A stretch of 64,000 nucleotides of DNA from Magnetospirillum sp. ME-1 (lineage in GTDB: Bacteria > Pseudomonadota > Alphaproteobacteria > Rhodospirillales > Magnetospirillaceae). The position numbers and the translations under genes are program-made. Shown in pieces: positions 55,927 through 62,833 of this stretch. Where the stretch lies: contig NZ_CP015848.1 in the NCBI RefSeq assembly GCF_002105535.1, forward strand, positions 4,477,693-4,541,692, given 5' to 3'. Below the pieces are notes generated by a model. It was given only the letters and a program-made list of their open reading frames with translations. It made no database searches and was not told the origin of the DNA. Every line of letters begins with the position of its first letter. The first letter of the stretch is position 1.

Positions 55927-55938
55927 GGGGGGGGGGGG
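55927..55938. repeat. G12 homopolymer upstream of the phosphatase gene
   Basis: Twelve consecutive G residues, 76 bp before the ATG at 56015. Tracts this long slip readily during replication, so promoter or leader length here could vary between cells. Confidence 0.8.
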
Positions 55939-56014
55939 CACTTATTTTGATCGCCCAAATTGGCCGACAGGTTCAAACCTGATATTGTTCACGGCCATGA
56001 ACAGGGGGAACATC

Positions 56015-56560
56015 ATGACCAAGAAAAAATTGCCATTCACGATGTTGATCTGCGGCCTGGACGAGCTTGGTGACGAGTTGGAATCGTTTCGCCCGTCGCA
56101 CGTTCTCTCGATTCTCGACCCTAATGAGGACCGCGACGATCCCCTGATCTTCCCCGAATCGATAAAGGTTCTGAGCCTGCGATTTTTTGACCTGCACGCC
56201 ACAACCGGATCAGTCGGAATGATGTTGTCGGCCCAGGACCGGTCTGAATTCCCGAGCATTGACCATGCAATTGCCATCATCGCATTTGGTCGAGAGATAC
56301 CCAGCGGTGGCAGGGTTTTGTGCCATTGCTGGGCCGGGGTCAGTAGGTCAACCGCAGCAGCGTTCGTACTGGCCTGCCTGCACATGACGGCAGATGAAGC
56401 CATGGAACTGATCATGGAACTTAGGCCCGGAGCGATGCCAAACAGGCTCATCGTAAAATTCGCAGACCGACTTCTTCGTGCTGAAGGCCGAATGGTTGCT
56501 GCGGTTGACGGTCATAAACGCGATGTCGGTTCAAGGTCGATCAAGTCGATCAGGCGTTGA
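56015..56560 (+). CDS. Protein tyrosine/dual-specificity phosphatase-like
   Basis: A 181-residue protein; the ATG at 56015 has AGGGGG 6 bp upstream. The active-site loop is CHCWAGVSRSTA, the classical HC-x5-R signature with the following Ser. A general-acid Asp may be in FFDLHA or nearby. Similar stand-alone phosphatases occur in alphaproteobacteria and phages. No kinase gene adjoins. The 3' end overlaps the antisense small gene at 56512. Confidence 0.82.
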   Translation: MTKKKLPFTMLICGLDELGDELESFRPSHVLSILDPNEDRDDPLIFPESIKVLSLRFFDLHATTGSVGMMLSAQDRSEFPSIDHAIAIIAFGREIPSGGRVLCHCWAGVSRSTAAAFVLACLHMTADEAMELIMELRPGAMPNRLIVKFADRLLRAEGRMVAAVDGHKRDVGSRSIKSIRR

Positions 56561-56703
56561 GCATCTTTTAATGCACACTTCAAAATGTCTAAAACTGCCA
56601 TAATTTCAAATCTGATTTTATTTTCATCGTAAATCGGCGGCAATCGTCCCGGAGCAACAGAAACGGCATCTTGTGGAGAAATCGTAAAGTCATTTAATCG
56701 CAT
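56512..56703 (-). CDS. Small hypothetical protein, 63 aa
   Basis: The ATG at 56703 is preceded by GGGGTAAGCT. Its last 16 codons overlap the phosphatase gene on the other strand. The sequence (MRLNDFTISPQD...) is acidic with a helical middle. It could be a real small protein or a chance frame. Confidence 0.4.
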   Translation of the reverse strand: MRLNDFTISPQDAVSVAPGRLPPIYDENKIRFEIMAVLDILKCALKDAQRLIDLIDLEPTSRL

Positions 56704-56786
56704 AGCTTACCCCGCATATATTGATATTATGTATTTATGCGGTTATATTGCAACAAGCCCATATATCAGATTGCTTGGAGGGCATT

Positions 56787-57389
56787 ATGCGTTCGCGAAG
56801 CATCCTGCTATCAGTCTGCTTACTAATCACTTCGGTCATCACCGCGAATGCCCAGGAAGGCGTCTTCTACACGACGGACAAAGGTGTTGCCGGTGTGGTT
56901 AAGGCTGCTCCGCCCTCGGCGTACCCACGCGATCCCAACCTGCCGAATTATTACTCCATCGGCACGCAGCCCTTACCGCCACCACTCACATATGACGAGA
57001 TCAACGCCCCAGGCTATTGGCACCGGGAAAAAGAATCTGTTTTGGGCAAGGACGTGAATGGCCTGAACTTGCATGGTAGATGGAAGTACTGCTCAGACCA
57101 AGAGACTAAAATTAGGCAATATGCAGAGCTATCTATGAAGTGGCTGAATGATCATGACTTGTTGTTCTCACCATCGGTCGGCTTTATCCCCCACGGAATA
57201 GCAATGTCACAATCGCGTGACATTCAAACCTTTGCTGAAGTCGCATTTCGTGACCTTAGGTACATCAAGCACGATGGGGCCAGAATCCAGCATTGTGACG
57301 ACGTTGCCGCATTTGCGATCATGCGGATGCAGAAATTATTGGAAAAATACCCTGAAGACCCTGGCTGGGTTGAGCGTAATCGAAACTGA
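56787..57389 (+). CDS. Secreted hypothetical protein, 200 aa
   Basis: The ATG at 56787 follows GGAGGG. Residues 1-22 form a Sec signal peptide ending TANA-Q. The mature protein begins with a Pro/Tyr-rich region (PPSAYPRDPNLPNYY) and ends in a helical domain with two cysteines (KYCSDQE, QHCDDVAAFA). Periplasmic or exported. No family was recognised. Confidence 0.65.
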   Translation: MRSRSILLSVCLLITSVITANAQEGVFYTTDKGVAGVVKAAPPSAYPRDPNLPNYYSIGTQPLPPPLTYDEINAPGYWHREKESVLGKDVNGLNLHGRWKYCSDQETKIRQYAELSMKWLNDHDLLFSPSVGFIPHGIAMSQSRDIQTFAEVAFRDLRYIKHDGARIQHCDDVAAFAIMRMQKLLEKYPEDPGWVERNRN

Positions 57390-57434
57390 CTGACTTTGAT
57401 TCTTGGCCGGGTATCAGCATAATTGGACGCCATG

Positions 57435-57443
57435 CCCCCCCCC
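57435..57443. repeat. C9 homopolymer
   Basis: Nine C residues (G9 on the other strand) in the gap between the secreted protein and the HEPN-like gene, 82 bp before the ATG at 57525. Confidence 0.7.
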
Positions 57444-57524
57444 GATCTCGACAAGGCATGGGGATATTGGCGGCGAGATATTAGGGGGCATTCCCAGAAA
57501 ATTTGATGCGAGACCTGAAAGCAG

Positions 57525-58136
57525 ATGACTGCCTACGAAAACTACGTAAGGGATTTTCCGGCTCGATGCCTTGATTTGCTAAAGCTGGCTGAAAAGCCAG
57601 CCAGATTAAAGCAACGCGAGGTAACGCTGGCATTAATGGTGGCATCTTCAGGATTTGTTGTTCCGCTGGAACGGCTTTCAGTACGGAAAGCTCATCCGAC
57701 TAGAGATGCTGCAACATATGCGGAATCGGCAAAAAATCTTGACCTACTGCTTTCGAGCAAATTCCTAGAATCGCTGCTTGGCGTTGATTCTAATAGCTGG
57801 CGTGGGGGAATGCTTACCTCCATCGAAGGAAATCCAGATTCATGGAGCGAGTTGGCGAAGCCAAAGCCATTATCGAAAGAAAAAACAGTTGGCGGCGTAA
57901 TCAGGGTAGTAAGAAATGCCTTAGCTCATGGCAATATTTTCACCTACAAGAACCCGATTGATGCAATTGTCTTCGTGTGTACGAACATGGATGACGATAG
58001 GAACATAACTGATTTCTCGTTTATTATGTCATCGCCCGATGATTTTCTGCGTTTTTTGAAGGGATGGTTTGGGTTTCTCGACACGGCTCATATACCAGCA
58101 GAAGTGGCGGAAGATGGCGTTGCAAATGCGGCGTAG
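57525..58136 (+). CDS. HEPN-like protein (candidate RNase/toxin)
   Basis: A 203-residue helical protein. The segment GGVIRVVRNALAHGNIF near residue 130 has the R-x4-H motif (RNALAH) of HEPN RNases, in the usual final-helix context. Such proteins act as toxins or defence effectors, often with a partner. The next gene overlaps it by 23 bp, so the two form an operon. The catalytic motif alone does not prove activity. Confidence 0.65.
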   Translation: MTAYENYVRDFPARCLDLLKLAEKPARLKQREVTLALMVASSGFVVPLERLSVRKAHPTRDAATYAESAKNLDLLLSSKFLESLLGVDSNSWRGGMLTSIEGNPDSWSELAKPKPLSKEKTVGGVIRVVRNALAHGNIFTYKNPIDAIVFVCTNMDDDRNITDFSFIMSSPDDFLRFLKGWFGFLDTAHIPAEVAEDGVANAA

Positions 58137-58599
58137 GGTCGCCTTTTACCCCTGCTCCGGCACTGACTTTGAAACGCCATTGGCGATCCTCAACGGGAGC
58201 GTGGATGAAGTCATTTTCTGTGATATCAAGGGTGCCACCCGCAAGATTCCAACCGGCGATCAGTATCCAAAAGCCAGCTTTATTGCCGGTGATGTGCGTG
58301 AAATCGTAGAAACACTTCCCGAAATTTATGCTTTGTTCTATCGACGAGATAGCAATGGAGAAGGGGGGAGCGGTGTATTTGTGCTTGGCGACTCATTTCT
58401 CCCCTTAATTCTAAGCAGATTCAATCCCGCAGGGGGAATAATTGTCACCGATGGATCGAATAGTCGCGGGGGAAATTTCAAAAAAATGATTAGGAGAAAT
58501 GGACTGCAGAAGCACGGCTTCAAATTTTCTCCGCATTTAGATCAGCCATACCTCGACAGCCACTCTCTTTGGATTATTTCTGCCGTTCCATACAGTTAA
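58114..58599 (+). CDS. Rossmann-like hypothetical protein, partner of the HEPN gene
   Basis: A 161-residue protein from the ATG at 58114. It opens RRVAFYPCSGTDFETPLAIL, followed by EVIFCDI and GVFVLGDSFL, a strand-helix pattern of a Rossmann-like fold, perhaps methyltransferase- or nucleotidyl-related. No SAM motif is certain. Overlap with the HEPN gene suggests a functional pair. Confidence 0.55.
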   Translation: MALQMRRRVAFYPCSGTDFETPLAILNGSVDEVIFCDIKGATRKIPTGDQYPKASFIAGDVREIVETLPEIYALFYRRDSNGEGGSGVFVLGDSFLPLILSRFNPAGGIIVTDGSNSRGGNFKKMIRRNGLQKHGFKFSPHLDQPYLDSHSLWIISAVPYS

Positions 58600-58602
58600 T
58601 AA

Positions 58603-59135
58603 TCAACGCCCCCGACCGCCATACACTTCCGAATGCCCTGCGTGCTTCTTCCAGTTCGCCTCGTACTGGGCCGCCAATTCGGGATCGTGGATCACCAGCA
58701 GGTTTTCGGCATTCCGTTCCTGGGCGGCCTTGGTGAAGTTAAACGATCCGGTGATGACCGTGCCGCCGTCCAGCACCATCACCTTGTTGTGGGCGATGGC
58801 ATGGGCCGCGTCGATCTGAACCGGACCCCGCCGTTGGCCAGAAAATCAGCACCGCTGTATTTCTCCGTCCGCTGGCTTTTGTCCAATACGGCACGAACAT
58901 CGACGCCGCGTTTCTTGGCCTGCACCAAAGCCTGTGCGATGGCTGGTGAGGTGAACGAATAGGCTTGGATCAGGATGGTGCGTCGAGCGGTTCCGATGGC
59001 CTCTACGACCTTCCCAGTGCAGTCCATTCCAGGGGTGAAGCAGACATCGATCTGACGGTCAGCGGCCATCCCGGCATGAGCAGTCATCAACAGGGTCACC
59101 GTTGCCACGATGATCGAAAGACGACCGTAACTCAT
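58603..59135 (-). pseudogene. Phospholipase D-type nuclease (Nuc/EndA-like), frameshifted
   Basis: The gene begins at the ATG at 59135 with a signal peptide (residues 1-25) and a PLD N-terminal half (TILIQAYSFTSPAIAQAL). The frame breaks near 58821-58829. The other frame continues DAAHAIAHNKVMVLDGG, with the HxK-x4-D motif and GSFNFTKAA, to a stop at 58603. One missing base in the GGGGTCCGG region explains the break. The intact product would be about 176 residues, like plasmid Nuc endonucleases. Confidence 0.85.
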
Positions 59136-59341
59136 TGCTGCTTCTCCACCAAAATTCCAGCTTCGATGGCCGCAGCCATCACCACGTCGCCCATGGGGCC
59201 TTTGAGTTCGTCCGGCAGCGTAACGGCAGTCATCCGCGTCCCGTCTGGTGCCCGGTACTTTGGAAGCGTCATCGCCGTAAGAACGGACATGGGGCTGCCG
59301 TCAACCTCAAGCACAGCCTTATATTTTGAAAAGACAGCCAT
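59132..59341 (-). CDS. Small hypothetical protein, 69 aa
   Basis: It starts at 59341 and its stop overlaps the start of the nuclease gene as ATGA. The composition is Met- and Val-rich ([28 protein letters not shown]). It could be an immunity- or regulator-like partner of the nuclease; no family was recognised. Confidence 0.5.
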   Translation of the reverse strand: MAVFSKYKAVLEVDGSPMSVLTAMTLPKYRAPDGTRMTAVTLPDELKGPMGDVVMAAAIEAGILVEKQQ

Positions 59342-59583
59342 ACCATGACCAAAAATTGCTTGGGACAGGTCTACGGGGTGCCCCTCGACCGTATTCAGCC
59401 ATAATCACAATATGTTACAAAATCCGTCAAGGATGGGATCGTTTTTAGGCGTTTGAATTTACTAAGTAATTTGTCCTCATGCCTAGTATGCGTAGAATCT
59501 CCTGATCCCATTTAGGACTAAACCTAATTTTAGAAATTTGATTTTATAGGTTGAAAATCTAATGCACCATCGCTACGCAAGAG
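59342..59583. other. Gap with the promoter region of the response-regulator operon
   Basis: AT-rich and gene-free, between divergent operons. An inverted pair, GGATGGGATC (near 59431) and GATCCCATTT (near 59503), is visible. Confidence 0.35.
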
Positions 59584-59817
59584 ATGCAAATGAAAATCAT
59601 TGAGCGGTTGAAAAATTTACTGTCTCGACGAATGCGGGAGAAGCAGTTCCGCTGCCAAATGGATTTTCACCGAAAGAGCGATGAGTATTTGCTTCAAATA
59701 CTCGTTGACGATACTTGCTCATGCATCCTTAACCATAAAAACAATTGCTCTATACTAAAAGATGAACTCCGCCACCGTGGATATCATTTTTATGAAAATG
59801 GCGGTATTAAATTATGA
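59584..59817 (+). CDS. Small hypothetical protein, 77 aa, coupled to the response regulator
   Basis: The ATG at 59584 (or 59590) begins a Lys/Arg-rich 77-residue protein (ERLKNLLSRRMREKQFRCQMDFHRK) with four cysteines. Its stop overlaps the next start as ATGA. It may be a partner of the response regulator. No family was recognised. Confidence 0.5.
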   Translation: MQMKIIERLKNLLSRRMREKQFRCQMDFHRKSDEYLLQILVDDTCSCILNHKNNCSILKDELRHRGYHFYENGGIKL

Positions 59818-61151
59818 CATGCGTTGTGCACAAAGTTGCCATAATTGACGATGACATCAATGTGCTTAGAAGCCTTGGTAGGCTACTACAGCATAAATAT
59901 GAAGTTATAACATCAACATCGGGGCTACGCGGAATTCAGCTTATAAATGATGCCACAAATCAAGGAAATGAAATTGCGGTCGTTATCTCAGATTACAGAA
60001 TGCCAGACATCGATGGATTTACCACTATCAAAAAGATTCTTGAATTATCGCCCATGACGGTGGCAATTATGCTAACTGGCTTTGCAGATATGCGAGTTGT
60101 TAAAGATGCCGTGAACAATGGCTTCATTTTTAGATTTCTTGAGAAGCCAGCAGATCAACAACTTTTGTTTATGGCTTTAAATTCCGCCGTTCAACAACAT
60201 GAACTTCTTAAGTCATCGCGTTATTTGGAAAAAAGTGAAGAACGATTAAGGCTTGCACTTGAAGCTGTTGGTGATGGGGTGTGGGATTGGTTTCCAGGAA
60301 CAGATTCGGTTGCTTTCACTAAAGGCTGGTGGGGTATGCTGAATGAAATGGAAAAGCCGAATGAATGCATGATTCATGAGTGGATGGACCGAGTCCATCC
60401 AGGCGATATTCAGATGTTGAGCGATCAAATCACTAAATTACTCAATGGAAATGAGACGAAGCTTCATTGCGAGCATCGTCTGCGGACATCGGATGGACGC
60501 TATAAATGGTTTTTAGCCAGAGGATTTGCCTCATATGATTCAATAAACTCTAAACTAAGAATCATTGGCACGCATACTGACATCCATAAGCGTCGCATTA
60601 TGGAAGAAACTATCTTAAAACATTCGTCAGAATTAGAGAAACTCGCCAATACAGACTCATTGACAGGCATTAACAACCGTCGTTCGCTTATCGATAAGCT
60701 AGATGAAGAACTGCATAGGGCTGAAAGATACAATAGACCACTATCATTGCTGATGGTTGATATTGATCATTTCAAACACGTGAACGACCAATACGGACAC
60801 AACGCTGGCGATGCCGTTTTAATCGAATTTTGCAGAACTATCAAATCTGCATTGCGTAAAAACGACTCATTCGGTCGGATTGGTGGAGAGGAATTTGCCA
60901 TCATTCTGCCTGAGACGACTTTAGAAAACGCAATAGTGGTTGCAGAACTTCTAAGGCAGAAAATTGAAAATGCATTGATAGAAATTCAAGACGGCCTGAG
61001 ACTTCAGATAACGTCTAGCTTCGGAGCAACCGTAGCACTTCCAGTTAATGACACTATAAGTGAGATAATGCGTCGAGCAGACGTTGCTTTATATCAAGCA
61101 AAAGATGGCGGACGCAATCGTGTAATGATCACTGGATGCCACTCTCCATGA
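59814..61151 (+). CDS. Response regulator-PAS-GGDEF diguanylate cyclase
   Basis: A 445-residue signalling protein. The REC domain (about 1-125) has acidic IDDD, the phosphoacceptor in ISDYRMPD and Lys in FLEKP. A PAS/PAC domain follows (about 140-265; RVHPGDIQML, RTSDGRYKWFLARG). The GGDEF domain (about 280-440) has DSLTGINNRR and the active motif RIGGEEFAI. It should make c-di-GMP under control of a phosphorelay. The AT-rich codons are unlike the core chromosome. No histidine kinase gene adjoins. Confidence 0.92.
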   Translation: MTCVVHKVAIIDDDINVLRSLGRLLQHKYEVITSTSGLRGIQLINDATNQGNEIAVVISDYRMPDIDGFTTIKKILELSPMTVAIMLTGFADMRVVKDAVNNGFIFRFLEKPADQQLLFMALNSAVQQHELLKSSRYLEKSEERLRLALEAVGDGVWDWFPGTDSVAFTKGWWGMLNEMEKPNECMIHEWMDRVHPGDIQMLSDQITKLLNGNETKLHCEHRLRTSDGRYKWFLARGFASYDSINSKLRIIGTHTDIHKRRIMEETILKHSSELEKLANTDSLTGINNRRSLIDKLDEELHRAERYNRPLSLLMVDIDHFKHVNDQYGHNAGDAVLIEFCRTIKSALRKNDSFGRIGGEEFAIILPETTLENAIVVAELLRQKIENALIEIQDGLRLQITSSFGATVALPVNDTISEIMRRADVALYQAKDGGRNRVMITGCHSP

Positions 61152-61915
61152 ATAAGTTTCGAACACCAATTTCTAAACATGCTGAGTTGACAAAAAATAA
61201 TTTTGTTAAGCTCACGCAGCATCTGGCTGATTTTTTAAGTGATACACAGAAACAAAAGTTATCGCAAGTGTCGATTCAATTGCTATCTGTTATTGAGCGA
61301 AACTGTGAAGATTGTGCAAAAAACATCCGCTCTAGTGTTGAAAAAAAGACGGAATCTATTGGTATTAGAAAAAAATTTCTGTTGCGTTTGGTTGGCTCAA
61401 AAATATCTCACCTTTGCAATAATCCATCTATTTTTCCAAAATCAATTTTTGATGCAATAGATACATATATGAAAAAGGCATTTGGCCATATTGTTTATGA
61501 AGAATTAAATATTGAGGCGGAACACATACTATTGTCTATCGATGACGATGGCGATGAGTTTATGTGGCTGGAAATTAACAAAAATCCACGATGGAAACGT
61601 CTTGCCGAAACTATATTAATACGCATTCTGCTTAGATTTGAGCAGTTTCAGGTTGGCAAGCGAACGTTTATGATTATCATAAACGACGTAACAATTGCAA
61701 AATCAAAATTCACATTTGCGGATGAGCACTTTACTATATTGTTCAACTCGTTATTTTCAGAGTTAGGCGATGCTCTTAATGATGAGAATCAGCGGATCCG
61801 TCTGGATTTTCATTTCGGCGATGGTGTTAGCAAAAGAATCCGGTCCATCCTCGATCAAGGGATGCCACGAAGGAATTCAGAACACAGAAAAAAGATTTCA
61901 TCCAAAGACATCTGA
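61148..61915 (+). CDS. Hypothetical protein, 255 aa, downstream of the GGDEF gene
   Basis: Start at 61148 chosen because ATGA overlaps the GGDEF stop (61136 is an alternative). Very AT-rich and Lys-rich, helical at the N-terminus (LTQHLADFLSDTQKQKLSQVS) and alpha/beta at the C-terminus (RTFMIIINDVTIAK). No family was recognised. Coupled translation suggests a role in the same pathway. Confidence 0.55.
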   Translation: MNKFRTPISKHAELTKNNFVKLTQHLADFLSDTQKQKLSQVSIQLLSVIERNCEDCAKNIRSSVEKKTESIGIRKKFLLRLVGSKISHLCNNPSIFPKSIFDAIDTYMKKAFGHIVYEELNIEAEHILLSIDDDGDEFMWLEINKNPRWKRLAETILIRILLRFEQFQVGKRTFMIIINDVTIAKSKFTFADEHFTILFNSLFSELGDALNDENQRIRLDFHFGDGVSKRIRSILDQGMPRRNSEHRKKISSKDI

Positions 61916-62086
61916 TATTTAGATTTTTGGTCATCATGCATTTGTCTGTGACTAAAATAACATCGGGTTATGACCGACCAATTCGACCCATCTTCAACCA
62001 CCACACGAATGGGCCAAACACGCCGTCTCGGGTTGTGGCATTGAGCCGCAAGGTTGAGGATGCCGTGGTCACCGTCGCGGATGACT

Positions 62087-62659
62087 CTATGGGTGAACCC
62101 CAAGATCACCGGTATGCCGCCGTGGTTGGTCACGGGAACCGCCCTGACCTGGGGCCGTGGCGGCATCGTCGGCCAGGACACCGCAATCGACCAGTTTCTC
62201 GATGCCACGATCTGGATTCAAAGTGGTCAAATTGACGGGATGATCGAGAACTCGACGGTGCGTGTCAATCGGATCACTCGGGTTGATCCGCGATCTGGAG
62301 ATGTCGATTTTAATGACTTGGACCCCGATGATCTGACCGGCCGCGTCGAAGTTCGGGGTGACATGGGCGAATACCCAGTAGTTGTCACCATTCTTCGCCA
62401 TGTTGTTCACATAGGCGAATATCTCCCGACCATCGGCAATGGTGTCCCAAAGCAGTTTGAAGACGCATCGTGGCATTTCGGGGTGCCGTATGACCGAATG
62501 TGGCTTTCCCATCACCTCGGATTCGGTATAGCCGCTCACTGTCAAAAACACATCGTTGACGTAGGTCAGCCGTCCTTTGGGATCCGTCTTGCTGACGATC
62601 AATTCGTCATGAGCAAAAGTTCGCTCGCGACCTGATGGAGTTTTACGGTCACCCGCCAT
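62087..62659 (-). CDS. PAS-domain protein, Aer-like
   Basis: A 190-residue protein; the ATG at 62659 has GGGAGAGG 8 bp upstream. The PAS domain (about 15-115) has DELIVSKTDPKGRLTYVND and RHPEMPRCVFKLLWDTI, close to Aer-type sensors. After residue about 118 (GQIIG) the sequence departs from the family, and no transmembrane or methyl-accepting part follows. It may be truncated or frameshifted at its 3' end. Its GC content is higher than its neighbours. Confidence 0.7.
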   Translation of the reverse strand: MAGDRKTPSGRERTFAHDELIVSKTDPKGRLTYVNDVFLTVSGYTESEVMGKPHSVIRHPEMPRCVFKLLWDTIADGREIFAYVNNMAKNGDNYWVFAHVTPNFDAAGQIIGVQVIKIDISRSRINPSDPIDTHRRVLDHPVNLTTLNPDRGIEKLVDCGVLADDAATAPGQGGSRDQPRRHTGDLGVHP

Positions 62660-62677
62660 CTCCGATACCTCTCCCAA

Positions 62678-62833
62678 ATTGAATGGGCTATGAGCACAGC
62701 CTATTATTTATGATTAACCGATAAACAAATCAAGCCACCACCTAGACTCACATAAACTCTCAGCATACACAACCAAAACAATGAGTACCAGGAATTTGCC
62801 AAAAAAAGTAAGACCATCAAAATGCACAACCAT
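62678..62833. other. Gap between PAS and GGDEF-EAL genes
   Basis: AT-rich, 156 bp. Nothing distinctive was seen. Confidence 0.3.

Noticed and set aside
61855-62208. Minus-strand frame overlapping the PAS gene end
   Set aside because: It crosses from AT-rich to GC-rich DNA and overlaps the 255-residue protein; no ribosome site or domain. It might contain the lost PAS tail but I cannot show it.
62054-62635. Plus-strand frame opposite the PAS gene
   Set aside because: It is the exact antisense of a well-conserved PAS domain.
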